A stretch of DNA of 64,000 nt from Undaria pinnatifida (GCA_012845835.1 JABAKD010000020.1:19089146-19153145), one strand, 5' to 3'. Positions 44,278-55,480 are shown, counted from the first letter of the stretch. Numbers and translations: made by a program. Notes: generated by a model not told the origin, from the letters alone.

Positions 44278-46021
44278 AATGTCCGCGTACCGCGAGGTTG
44301 AGGTATACGAATAAAAATTCAGCAGTAGCGCGAGTCGCCCCATTTTTTTCTAATTGAAAATTCCTTGAAGGATTTCTGAACCGGGGTTGGACCCTGTTCT
44401 GTGATGCTGGCGTTGTATACTAACCTCAGCTAGCTAAGGCTTCCACACCGTGCGCTGTGGTGTCGACCCGGGAGAAGTAGGTTTTCGTCCCCGGTTTGTT
44501 GGCGTTGATGGGGTATGGAAGGATTTCTGGAACGGCGATGGGGCCCTATCCTCATCGGGTGCGTCGGAACGCCCCCCGCTCGTTTGCTGGTCTATCTCCT
44601 CCCCGAGTGTCCCTGGCTCTACGAGCTGCACAGCCACTCAACGATAAGCCAATGTGAATAATAGATGACTGTCGCACAATCGTGCGAGGCTGTGTCGACC
44701 CGCGGGAGAAATCGGATATCGTCCCCGGTTTTTCAGGATTTCTGAAACGGGCACAGGACTCCATATCCTCCCATGGTGGCGTTGCCCTTATGTCCGAGCC
44801 CCAGCCAATCGGCGGTGAGCGAATATGGTTGGGGTTCCACGTCGTGCAGAGCGGTGTCGACACGGGAGGTCATCGTTATTGTTCCCGCGTTTTTGGAGCT
44901 GTATAGATTCGGGGGATTCATAAATCGGGGATGGGACCCTATCTTCCCCGTGTGCGACGGAAGTGCCCCCATTAATGGGCCTCTATCCGCCAAGGACGGC
45001 GCTGTGGAGCTCGAACCAATCAGCGATTAGCCAACGGGATTGGGATTTTCTCACCGTGCAGGGCGGTGTCGACCCGAGAAAGCTCGCTTTGTTTCCCTGG
45101 TTGATGGAGGTTTTAGAGATGTGGAACGACCTCTGGACCGGGGATGGGACCCTATATATATCCTCCCGAGTTGGAGCTGGCTCAACATACGAACCATGAC
45201 CAATCAGAAAGTCGGCCGGTGGGGTTGGGATTTCCACACCGTGCGGGGAGGTATCATGTGTGGATGGATTCCGATCCCGGCATGTGACCCTATCGTGCCC
45301 GGGTGACGCGTACTTTGTGTATGAATCCTGTCCAATGCGCGATCAGACAAAACTGACATGTTTTATTTTCGTCTAATAAAACTCGAGTCTAAAATACTTA
45401 GCTGACAAAATCGTAAGCGCTGTAGTCGCGTACTGTATGTACAAGAAGTGAGCGATCTACACAGCCAGCAACAAGCAGCAGCATTGCAATAGCATTCGAG
45501 GACTTGAATGACGAAGGCAGTCATACCACCGTGTTTCGCGCCTGGAACAACGTCAGCACGTTTCTCCACGATCAGACAACACACAGACAGTCGATCTGGG
45601 AGGCGCGGATCAAGATGGTACTAATATCATGCATTGTATATTTGAGAAGCTGGCTCAGTGCGCGCCTCTCAGTGGCTGCGAAGAGAACACGCAGCGGACA
45701 TGGTCAGTCAGCTTACTGGCCCCGGATGCTTGATTGAGTTAAAATATCATAAGAAACACACTCGAAACGTTTCGTCGCCAGACTAAAGGGTCAGTCGGCG
45801 TGTGGTCGGATTTATCCGATCGAAATGTGATGAATGAAGCTCGGAATCGGATTCACTTAAAAAACGGTAGCTACTAATAATAGTAAATTGTTGTGATTGC
45901 TAGTGTATATCGAACTCTTGGCATTAACTTACATACTGTACTCGCAGACTATGATTGTGTGTGGTGACTTTTTTTACTCTACCAAGTATTGAATCGAACA
46001 ATTCGAAGCGCTGCCCTGCCC
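44278..46021 (+). repeat. Left arm (1,744 bp) of a long inverted repeat
   Basis: The arm begins AATGTCCGCGTACCGCGAGG and ends GCGCTGCCCTGCCC. It is the reverse complement of 52561-54303 with nearly the same length. In about 200 bp that I compared (44461-44660) there were six substitutions. The outer part (44380-45310) is an array of related units, each with a GTGTCGAC(C/A)CG(C)GGAGA-like core near 44460, 44692, 44853 and 45065, plus CCAATC(A/G)G words and GGGGATGGGACCCTAT. The inner part holds an inward-facing ORF. I see no transposase. Confidence 0.92.
45420..45733 (+). pseudogene. Inward-facing ORF in the left arm, broken by a 2-bp insertion
   Basis: The frame reads FEDLNDEGSHTTVFRAWNNV and VSTFLHDQTT. 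Then ACACACAGAC, which has one CA more than the right arm, shifts it. In the shifted frame it continues GGADQDGTNIMHCIFEKLAQ and ends SLLAPDA at TGA 45731-45733. The right-arm copy reads through. I recognise no family. Confidence 0.45.
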
Positions 46022-48339
46022 TAATACTATTACTTCATTATTTGTACAACAATTTATATTTCGTCTTGCGTAGCGTGGAGGACGCGCCAGGTTGGGGCAA
46101 GGTTCGATGACGAACCAAGCGACGGTAACGATAGAATTGCCCCGAGGCAACGAGGGATGCTTCGGAGGCAAACAGAGAGTCGACAGAGATTACTTGTCAG
46201 CGTAAAACGTGATGGCCCGCCTTTCTGTCATCAGAATCTACGGAGACTCCACGACCACTTGTAGTACAACAAGACACGATATCCAACACCTCTAGAACGG
46301 CTACCGTTCATACAATTCTTCACGGAAAGATCTGCCTACGTAGCGATAGAAAGTGTACCTGCAACCCATATCAATACTATCAATATTAATATCATACTTG
46401 CAACGCCTGTAAAAGGCAAAAGGGCTATACCGGGGGTAACCAGCAGCCGCTGCAGCAGCCCGCGCTACTGTATTCGACGGTGTATATCACCCGGGACGTT
46501 GTATATCACATCCCTGGAGTATACCATAGGGGTGATACCTTGTTTTGAATCCCAAAACAATGACCCGAGTTATCACTCGCGTGTGCTGTATACCACACCC
46601 CCTGTGGTTTCATGCCTCAACATCAGTACAAGTATGACACTCCCAAAATATCGGCTCCGCTTACTTGCCGGTTGCAGATGGGCAGACTACAAAAACTTCC
46701 TGCCCGTCGTTAGTGGTCAATTTCAATCTTGCATGTCGGCGCAGACAAACCCGAACTCAGAGCTAACCCTATTCCCAACCCGTTGGAAGTCGAGGTCGGC
46801 AGGGGTAGTCGCGCAGCTCCTTCGCGTGTCTTGGTGGCGTTTTTCCAACAAGAAAACCCGGCGGCCGAAAGGCCAGCCTCGGTGAAGTAAACCTACGATC
46901 GGCACTGAGTTTTTGCACGCCCGTCCTGCATTTGGATCGAGTCCAGTTTTTGCATGCCCCACCTCCTTGGCGTGTGGCGGCAGCAAAACTCTGTTGAAAC
47001 CACCGCTGTATTACACCCGTTTTGTCACACCCCAGAGTATACCATCTCGCCCGGTCGTTTACACCTTGTATCACATTCAAAACGGCCGCCCAATTATCAC
47101 CGAGGTACGTTGTATACAACACCCCTGGATTATACCACACCGGGTCATTTAGAGCCTCCGATGTTATCACCGGGGGGGGAGTGGTATGCACCATCGTAAT
47201 GGTATTGCATGTGGTTGATGCTGTTATCGTCATTTTATGTCGTAGTTGTTTCCTTTTTCAACTCCATAAACTGTAAACGTGTAGCTGTTCTGTACTAGTT
47301 ATTAGTCGCGTCGCACCACAGCAGCAGTAATTGTTGTACTTGTATAGTACCAGGTACCTGGTATGGCTGTGACGCTCCGGGTGTCTGGCAACTACTGTCC
47401 TTTTTCAACCATGTTAATAACCCTAACCCTAAGTCGAAGTGCCCTCTAATGACATCACTTGGGTAAAAAAGTTGAAAATGTCGAATAATGTGTATCACTG
47501 GACGCTCCGGTATCATGAGTATGACAACATCATTATGCTAATCATTACCAGGTACATCATTACGCTGCTAAAGGACACACGACGGGATCAACCGAACCTA
47601 CTCGTTTGTGCTCCCTACAACAGCAGTAGAGCTTACCACGTGTTCGGCACTCCAGCGGTTGACGCGCCCTGAGTACGAGAGAGACGAGACGCAGAAGACT
47701 AGCCCTAAACGATCTCTTCCCAGCTGCTGGAGTTTATTTCTACTTCAAAATGAAGCGTTGGATAGGGTGACGGCATGACGGCGGGTTCAGCTTGACGGCT
47801 TTAGTGTCCGGCCCACGGTGCAGGGAATCACTATCTGTATACACGCTAGCTACTAGAACTGCTGCGCGCTTATGCTGGACTAGACGGTTGGCGGGATGGC
47901 GCTTGTTTTTATTGGATTGGCTATATGTCTTCGCCCGAAGAGGACGAATGGCTGCGATCGTGTGGAAAACCCCCTTCCGAATGGCGGGCAAAGGGCACCG
48001 TCAGGAGAAACACTTTGGCAAGTTGTAGGGCGAGGTTAGAGACATATTCCGTTCATCCCTTTGGGACTTAAGGACGAAAATTGGTCGGGAAAAGTTTACA
48101 TTTCATTAGCCCCTTTGGTACTCCAGAAGGAAACATTTATTGGCGGAAATAAGTGGCATTTCGTTTTGACACCCCCTTTAGGACGTCAAAAGGAAAAAAT
48201 ATTGAAAAAATGTCGAAAAACAGCAGTGGCATCGCGTTAACTCCCCTATGCGACTCCTGACGGAAAAATTGTCGGACAAGCCTTGCATTTCGTCGAAATG
48301 TCAGTTATTTTCAAAACAGACGATTTTAAGTACCTACCA

Positions 48340-48505
48340 TATACGATGAAGAATCAGGATACTGGGTGTGCTGATGATATCGTTGGGTATGTAGTGTATA
48401 GAAAGAACGGTTTGATGTGAAGACAACACACACATACGATACTGGGGATGTTATCGAAGGATGTTATCGAAGGATGTTATCAAATAATGTTATCGAAGGA
48501 TGTCC
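48340..48505 (+). repeat. Diverged MITE end followed by a short tandem repeat
   Basis: GAAGAATCAGGATACTGGGT, GTGCTG and GAACGGTTTGATGTGAAGAC match the right end of the 75-bp TIR family. Then GGATGTTATCGAA repeats about four times at 48437-48505. Confidence 0.7.
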
Positions 48506-50029
48506 TATCGAAGGAAGGACGTTTAGGATGGTATGCAAGGGGACGCCATGACCACTCTCGAGGCTCCAGGCGTCTCACGTGCATAGCCCTGCGAGTGCAG
48601 CAGAGCATACGACAAGCGGAACGACACTTCCCATGCCGATCGATAGACCTACTACGGGCAGTACAAGTAGTATAAGCTAGTCTGCTGCTGTGATAGTGAC
48701 GTTTGTTCTCCGGGCGCACGAAGTAGCCAGGGGTGGTGCGGTAGGGGATGCGTCCCAACAGCAACGTACATGGTAGGTGAGACCGCGTGCCACTATAGAA
48801 GCGTTTAATTTCTTGTTTGTTCTGAACAACGGGGCTCCTTATCCCCAAATCGTACCTGGTACTGTGGGAATTTCGTTCTTTTTTTTGCAGTATACTTCGA
48901 TGTATACTTCGTATCTAGCTAGGTAATGGGATTGATCATCGGGTAGCACTTTCGTGTTTTCCCAAATCAGTTTAAGCCCTGGAGGGGTGTATAACAGTAT
49001 ATTAGTAGTATCATAGAATAATAGCATCATAGTATCATAGTGACATAGTATAATAGTATGATATGATATGATGGGGTGTAGTATAGGGTGCTGGTATCTT
49101 CAAGTGGTCAAGAGCCTCAACAAACAAAATGGTCATCATGTCACCTCTTCTACCGTACCATGCGGTCACGGTATTGACGGCATTGACAGTATTGACGGCA
49201 CGCGCTCATTGCCATGATGACTGCTGTCTGTGCTACTCTTGTAGTGTTGCGTGTTGCACGCTTGATGCCGAGAAGGCTGACAGGACGCACTTATCTTGTC
49301 GCTTTTTAGGTTGCTCTAGCTTGGTTTCACACTGCGTAATGCATGTAAGTGTTTTTTCGAGTGAGGTTTAAACATTTCCAGGCGAGTACCAGGACCGAGG
49401 TTGAACACTGCTTCATCACCCGCCGAACTGTTTGAGTTCGCCTGAAGGATGCGATGAAGGAAGGATAAAAATAAAGGCAGTTAGAGAGGGGGGGGAGGGA
49501 GATACTATGTTGTGGTCATATATGGCTTGTCCAGAAGGCTGTTGAAGCGTACAGACAGGTTGAGCCGGAGAGTGAACTACTAAAAATAAACACGTACTAC
49601 AAGGTCCATCGAGCATAAAATGAGACGGTTATGACGTCAAGAAGTTGAGGTTTCGTCGCTGATCGACTGCTGCTATGTTGCGTATTGTGAGTGGACAAAG
49701 CATTACAGCGTGTGCTATGCTGTGTTTTTTTCACGAGGACAGAACCTTTACATATATGTACGAGTATGTGCTGTGTTTTGTGACGCGAACAGAGCCTATA
49801 GAGTGTAATATGAAGATTCTGTTGCGGGGGGAAATAGCAAATAGAACGAAATGTGGTTAGCGACTCCAGGGGTATATAGATATGTATATTCAGGTTTTCA
49901 TGTGTATCGTGGGTTCTGATTTTTGCTGTGGTCCCGCATATTACAGGAGGGTAGTAGTACAGTATAGTCTAAGGTTCAAGTTTAGTCGACAACCGACTGC
50001 TATTCTGTGTTTTTTAAAGCTAGTTTAAA

Positions 50030-50180
50030 TACGTCAGCTGTGAGTTCCATAAACTTAAGGGTCGATTCTCATCTTCGCAAGCTGCGTGATGCACCGGCCG
50101 CTCGTTTTTGCACATGTATTAACATTTCGAAGGTGTGTGATTATGTGTGACTATTGCTATGGATGTTGCCAGGGTGAACA
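50030..50180 (+). repeat. Diverged copy of the CAGCTGTGAGATCGAAG family
   Basis: GTCAGCTGTGAGTTCCATAA, CTCATCTTCGCAAGCTGCGTG and later GTTGCCAGGGTGAACA parallel landmarks of the copies at 7.7 and 11.1 kb, with much divergence. Confidence 0.5.
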
Positions 50181-50713
50181 TCAACGACAAATTATTGTCA
50201 TTAATAATGGTAGCGTTTTGTTACGTGGACGGCTATGCTGTGCTGCCCTGGCCTTCGTATAGGGAGGATGTCGTCACGGTTAGGGTTAGGCTTACATAGC
50301 ATGCGTAGTTAAGGTATGCATCGCTACTCGAGTGCCACGCCGCATTTTATGGCGCGGACGGCTATTGCATGTTTTGCTGCACTAGCCTATAGGGTGTATC
50401 ACCCCGGTGATAAGAGGAAGGGCCCCGTAAATGTATGCGGCGTAACCTCAGGGGGGGTGTTATCGTATGTAACCCGCGTGATATTCGCCTCCTCGTTTGA
50501 AATGCCAAAAGTTATCACCGGGGTGTGGTTTTCTGTGGGTGTGGTTTCTTATGTAGTATGCGGTAGGTATCATCACAAAAGCAAGCTTGAACGTGGGTCA
50601 GGGTGGAACATATAGATAATATTCCAGGGTGAAAACTTCATCGCTGACCGACTGCTATGCTGTGTTTTGCAACGTGAACTGATGTTTACATGCGGTGCTG
50701 CACTGACGTACAG

Positions 50714-50833
50714 GGCGGATGGGGCGGGGATGAAGGCGCCCCCGGCAGGCGAAGCCATCGCTATCCCAGAGGCGGAGGCTGTGAATCGCGACGTTCAGAC
50801 GGCCGAAGACCTCTTCAAAGACGGGAGCCTCTT
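50714..50833 (+). CDS. Candidate internal exon (40 codons) in the spacer
   Basis: The acceptor ACGTACAG ends at 50713 and the donor is GTGAGT at 50834-50839. The frame reads ADGAGMKAPPAGEAIAIPEA then NRDVQTAEDLFKDGSL. Composition is clearly more GC-rich than its surroundings. It takes 1 nt from the previous exon and leaves 2 nt, so it is a symmetric phase 2-2 exon of 120 bp. Its end phase matches an acceptor at 55706, so it may belong to the gene at 55.7-59.2 kb. Function is unknown. Confidence 0.4.
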
Positions 50834-50837
50834 GTGA

Positions 50838-50963
50838 GTACTGTTAAGGAATTAGTTTCAGAGGGGGGAGAGTGTTATAATAAGGCTTAGTTTGGGTAAG
50901 CTATTGGTTAACCAGTTGCAAGTGGTCAAACGGACTAATACCCCACTAATTCCTTAACAGTAC
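50838..50963. mobile_element. Short MITE, 19-bp perfect inverted ends
   Basis: GTACTGTTAAGGAATTAGT (50838-50856) is inverted exactly at 50945-50963 around an 88-bp interior. If GTAC is a 4-bp target-site duplication, the terminal repeat is TGTTAAGGAATTAGT. The left end overlaps the last two bases of the GTGAGT donor of the exon at 50714-50833. A TACCTGGTA word abuts the right end (50965-50973). Confidence 0.75.
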
Positions 50964-51139
50964 GTACCTGGTACGAGTATACTTCAAAATATGAGTAGTT
51001 GTATTTGACTCTTTTGCCTCTTCTTTTGGACAAATCTCTTCGTACGTGCACTTTTAGCCAAAGCGCCAACGCAGTGGACACAGCTTTATGCTTTGATTAA
51101 GGGTTTTCATGGGTCATGAGGTGTCCAAAATCTTACGAA

Positions 51140-51225
51140 TCGGGTCGAGCCGGTTCCGGTCGAATCCGGTCGGGTCGGATCGGGTCGGATCGGGTCACCA
51201 TAACCCGCCCCGACCCGCGAGCGGT
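51140..51225 (+). repeat. GGTCG/GGATC-type degenerate pentamer repeat
   Basis: CGGTCGGGTCGGATCGGGTC and flanking units, then the inverse CCCGCCCCGACCCGCG, give a hairpin-prone stretch. Confidence 0.7.
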
Positions 51226-51802
51226 GACTCGACGCGTGAAACACTCTGGTTGCAATGGTGCGTGACAAGACTCTGCCTCTATTATAATTATGCGTGTCGA
51301 GGTTTTGTCTCTCTATGAGAAGAGATGCAGAGCCTCGACACGCACGATGCTTTCAGGCTTACCCTGGCCTGGGAAGTCGATCGATATTTACCCCGTTATG
51401 CAGCTCAGTAGGTAACACGTTTTGGCATTTTGTTCAGTTTATTTTCATTATTTCGTTCCGTGCCATGCCGTGCCATGCCATGCCATCTATTCCAGTACTT
51501 TGATTTGCACGTTTTCGTGCAGTTTCCTGTGTTGTCTAATCGTGACTCAGATCCGAGGTTACACGCGTGGCAGATACGAACCCATGTTTCTTTTACTATT
51601 CTCGATAGTGCTCGAGACATTCCGATGCTGTCTATATTTACATTCGGAAATAATGAAAATCTTTTTTTTTTTTTCATGAAGTACATTGATATTTTAGCTC
51701 TTTTGCTGAAGTCTCGATACTCTTCTGTGCTGATAGTTGTCGATCATCCTGGGTAGTATGGAAGTTATTCATTGTTTTCGATGTCGAGCGCTCGATATCT
51801 AG

Positions 51803-51863
51803 CTTTCGATATTCTGGATACTGTGGATACAGTTGTTGACTTTGGTGTCCAGAATATCGAAAG
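51803..51863. repeat. Perfect 16-bp inverted repeat
   Basis: CTTTCGATATTCTGGA (51803-51818) is inverted exactly at 51848-51863 around 29 bp. Confidence 0.85.
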
Positions 51864-52520
51864 GCCGTGGTGGCTTGTGGTGGTAATGTTGCTGTTTTTT
51901 GTGTGCCCTGGCTGACATTTAGTTCAGTGAGTCAAGTCAGGTCCGGCGCCCGGCGCCAGTCAAGCTGGCTTAGCATACCAGGTATGTTAGTATTCTGGGT
52001 ATATATGTACGTTACGGCAGTAAGTAACCCCCCGCGCTCGAGTTGAGGCACACGGTCAAACCACAGTTGTTAGCTAATCCCTCTACGACTGCAAAGCGAA
52101 CACGTGCCAAACTACACTACTAGTTCATCCCCCCGCGCCCGACAATAGAAAGTAGGACTCACATAGTAGGATGATATATAAGGAGGAACGGAATGTGTTG
52201 AGAGGAGGTGAGGATATTAGACGAATGTGTCATGGAAGAGTTTGGTAGACTAAAGAGTAGCGATTAAACGATCGCTATCCTTGGAGTTAGATAGTGGCCA
52301 CAGACGTCGAAACAGGAAGGGGATAGGATAAGCAAAAAAAAATGTAAAATATGGAAAAAGCGTAATGAGTGCCCAAATGTTGGAGGTCTCTATTTGGAGT
52401 AGGAACGGTCCTCCGTCTCGAAAGAGACGCGTGGTCAACGGTCAAATGACTAAGGCAAGCAGCAAATGAGTACGTCATCCCCCCCCCCGCCCCCCCAAAA
52501 TAGCTATATACAAGGGCTCC

Positions 52521-52552
52521 GCATGGGTGCCGGCATTCGCCGGCACCCATGC
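52521..52552. repeat. Perfect 14-bp-stem hairpin at the inner edge of the right arm
   Basis: GCATGGGTGCCGGC, a 4-base loop ATTC, and GCCGGCACCCATGC. It lies 8 bp outside the point where similarity to the left arm stops (52561) and has no counterpart beside the left arm. Confidence 0.9.
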
Positions 52553-52560
52553 TCCAGGTG

Positions 52561-54303
52561 GGGCAGGGCAGCACTTCGAATTGTTCGATTCAATACTTGG
52601 TAGAGTAAAAAAAGTCACCACACACAACCATAGTCTGCGAGTGCAGTATGTAAGTTAATGCCAACAGTTCGATATAGACTAACAATCATAACAATGTACT
52701 ACTATTAGTAGCTACCGTTTTTTAGGTGAATCCCATACCGAGCTTCATTCATCACATTTCGATCGGATACATCCGACCACACGCCGACTGACCCTTTAGT
52801 CTGGCGACGAAACGTGTCGAGCGCGTTTCTTAAGATATTTTAACTCAATCAAGTATCCGGGGCCAGTAAGCTGACTGACCATGTCCGCTGCGTGTTCTCT
52901 TCGTAGCCACTGAGAGACGCGCACTGAGCCAGCTTCTCAAATATACAATGCATGATATTAGTACCATCTTGATCCGCGCCTCCCAGATCGACTGTCTGTG
53001 TTGTCTGATCGTGGAGAAACGTGCTGACGTTGTTCCAGGCGCGAAACACGGTGGTATGACTGCCTTCGTCATTCAAGTCCTCGAATGCTATTGCAACGCT
53101 GCTGCTTGTTGCTGGCTGTGTAGATCGCTCACTTCTTGTAGATACAGTACGCGACCACAGCGCTTACGATTTTGTCAGCTAAGTATTTTAGACTCGAGTT
53201 TTATTAGACGAAAATAAAACATGTCAGTTTTGTCTGATCGCGCATTGGACAGGATTCATACACAAAGTACGCGTCACCCGGGCACGATAGGGTCACATGC
53301 CGGGATCGGAATCCATCCACACATGATACCTCCCCGCACGGTGTGGAAATCCCAACCCCACCGGCCGACTTTCTGATTGGTCATGGTTCGTATGTTGAGC
53401 CAGCTCCAACTCGGGAGGATATATATAGAGTCCCATCCCCGGTCCAGAGGTCGTTCCACATCTCTAAAACCTCCATCAACCAGGGAAACAAAGCGAGCTT
53501 TCTCGGGTCGACACCGCCCTGCACGGTGAGAAAATCCCAATCCCGTCGGCTAATCGCTGATTGGTTCGAGCTCCACAGCGCCGTCCTTGGCGGATAGAGG
53601 CCCATTAATGGGGGGCACTTCCGTCGCACACGGGGAAGATAGGGTCCCATCCCCGATTTGTGAATCTCCCGAATCTCTACAGATCCAAAAACGCGGGAGC
53701 AATAAGGATGACCTCCCGTGTCGACACCACTCCGCACGACGTGGAACCCCAACCATATTCGCTCACCGCTTATTGGCTGGGGCTCGGACATAAGGGCAAC
53801 GCCACCATGGGAGGATATAGAGTCCTGTGCCCGTTTCAGAAATCCTGACAAACCGGGGACGACATCCGATTTCTCCCGCGGGTCGACACAGCCTCGCACG
53901 ATTGTGCGACAGTCATCTATTATTCACATTGGCTTATCGTTGAGTGGCTATGCAGCTCGTAGAGCCAGGGACACTCGGGGAGGAGATAGACCAGCAAACG
54001 GGCGGAGGGCGTTCCGACGCGCCCGATGAGGATAGGGCCCCATCGCCGTTCCAGAAATCTTTCCATACCCCATCAACGCGAACAAACCGGGGACGAAAAC
54101 CTACTTCTCCCGGGTCGACACCACAGCGCACGGTGTGGAAGCCTTAGCTAGCTGAGGTTAGTATACAACGCCAGCATCACAGAACAGGGTCCAACCCCGG
54201 TTCAGAAATCCTTCAAGTTATTATCAACTAGAAAAAAATGGGGCAACTCGCGCTACTGCTGAATTTTTATTCGTATACCTCAACCTTGCGGTACGCAGAC
54301 ATT
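52561..54303 (-). repeat. Right arm (1,743 bp) of the long inverted repeat
   Basis: Reverse complement of 44278-46021, with the same unit array (GTCGACA/CC cores near 53508, 53740, 53881 and 54116) and the same inner ORF. The outer boundary is at ..CGCAGACATT. No obvious target-site duplication flanks the pair: the left flank is GTCAAATGT and the right flank TTGTAGG. Confidence 0.92.
52849..53165 (-). CDS. Inward-facing ORF in the right arm, intact frame
   Basis: The frame is open from about 53165 to TGA at 52849. From the first Met (53076) it reads MNDEGSHTTVFRAWNNVSTF, LHDQTTQTVDLGGADQDGTN, IMHCIFEKLAQCASLSGYEE and ends SLLAPDT. Composition is protein-like and the sequence differs from the left arm at few residues. 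I recognise no domain. A possible acceptor CTACACAG lies upstream, so it may be a last exon. Whether it is expressed is unknown. Confidence 0.35.
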
Positions 54304-54324
54304 TTGTAGGTACAAAAGCCATTA

Positions 54325-54362
54325 ACATTAACATTAGCATTAACATTAACATTGACATTGCA
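54325..54362 (+). repeat. (CATTAA)n hexamer tract
   Basis: About six CATTAA units with G and G/C variants, just outside the right arm. Confidence 0.85.
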
Positions 54363-54579
54363 AGGCCTTTACAACTAGAATTACGTTGACGCCTTTCCAA
54401 CTGGAAACCCTTATTTTTCACATCAACATACTTCGAGTTGATGTTGATACTGTATAGGGAGGGATTGGGCTCTAAACTCCCAGCCAGTCAGAACGTGTTT
54501 TAGCCAAGGAATGCTACCTGTATCGTACACTAGTACACCAGTACACCAGTACACTAGTAATTTAGTACAGTGGCTACGA

Positions 54580-54885
54580 AAGGGTCAAGGGGAACACGTG
54601 TCAAATTTCTTTACTTTACTACAAGTACCCGTTTTGGGACCTGAACGTGAACACGTGTCGAACTACAGATAGTCTTCATTGTGTACCCTTTGGGACTTCA
54701 ACGGGAACACCTGTCAAACTAAAGTGACTACTAATAACGCCTTTGGGACTTTAATGGGAACACTTGTCAAGCTAAAGTGATTATTAATAAAGCCTTTTGG
54801 ATTTTGTGGGGAACACCTGTCAAACTAAAGTGACAATTAATTTGGCGCCTTTTGGATTTTGAGGGCAGCGCGTGTCGAAAAAATA
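54580..54885 (+). repeat. Minisatellite, about 54-bp units x 5
   Basis: CCTTT(G/T)GGA(C/T)TTnAnnGGGAAC words start near 54628, 54687, 54740, 54793 and 54848, with ACCTGTCAAACTAAAGTGA between them. Similar isolated words occur near 48045-48260. Confidence 0.85.
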
Positions 54886-55320
54886 GGGTGATAACAGCAG
54901 TATCGATCGATCACACGAGCCAGCCCGGGCTGCTGAGGTAAGGGGTTTACCCGAGCTACAACAACGCAAGGGCATCTCCGACACGCACGACAGCATGATA
55001 GTAGTTCAACATCACTGCGCCCTCCAGCTACGCGATATCTAGCACATGTGCACTGGGTAGAATCTGTACCACACGGATCTCGCACGAGATATCCATACCA
55101 TGACAACGGATGAAGGATCTAGATGATCTAGATGGTCTAGATCGTGATCTGTCGGATGTGTGCAATGGTTGGTACCCACCAGTTGGGGAAAAACTACTTG
55201 GAAGGGTCCGTTTGGGACTCCACCCTCGTTTGCCACAACCACAGTACTCTTAATACTACATTGCTTGGAATTAGAATGGGACGTTTTGCTGCAGTCGTGA
55301 AAGGGCTGTGATACGGTAGC
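54886..55320. other. Intergenic or intronic DNA with GATC-rich repeat, copy 2
   Basis: 55090-55165 contains GATCTAGATGATCTAGATGG, CTAGATCGTGATCTGTCGGA and GATGTGTG, matching 36250-36310. No exon is apparent. Confidence 0.55.
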
Positions 55321-55329
55321 ATTCCACGG

Positions 55330-55480
55330 CTAATGGCTAGTCGCTAGTCGGCGAAGCCGACTTGCCGACTAAAGTCAAACGAGCGAAGCGAGCCAAAAAA
55401 GCCCCATTAGGGCCCGCTCGAGCCGCCCCCGAAGGGCTTGCCGGAGACGCCTCCGGAGGATCCCGCTGAAGGCGCCGCTG
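55330..55480 (-). mobile_element. Fragment of the GTCGG/CCGAC MITE-like family
   Basis: CTAGTCGGCGAAGCCGACTT followed by GCCGACTAAAGTCAA and GAGCGAAGCGAGCC match parts of 30170-30210 and 35330-35410. The following CCGCCCCCGAAGGGC and GCCTCCGGAGG words are short palindromes. Confidence 0.6.

Larger units (their letters stand above)
46022..52560. other. 6.54-kb spacer between the inverted arms
   Basis: No transposase, helicase or polymerase is visible. 46480-47200 and 50390-50580 contain scattered TATAACATCxCCxGGGGTG / TTATCACCGGGGTGTGG-type words in both orientations. Telomere-like CCCTAACCCTAA lies at 47420-47431 and TTAGGGTTAGG at 50280-50290. The minus ORF 46769-47233 (154 codons) overlaps the repeated words and is not convincing. 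The spacer also holds the elements listed separately, including an exon candidate at 50714-50833. Confidence 0.6.

Noticed and set aside
46769-47233. 154-codon minus-strand ORF in the spacer
   Set aside because: It repeats with the underlying TATAACATC/GGGGTG words and shows no domain.
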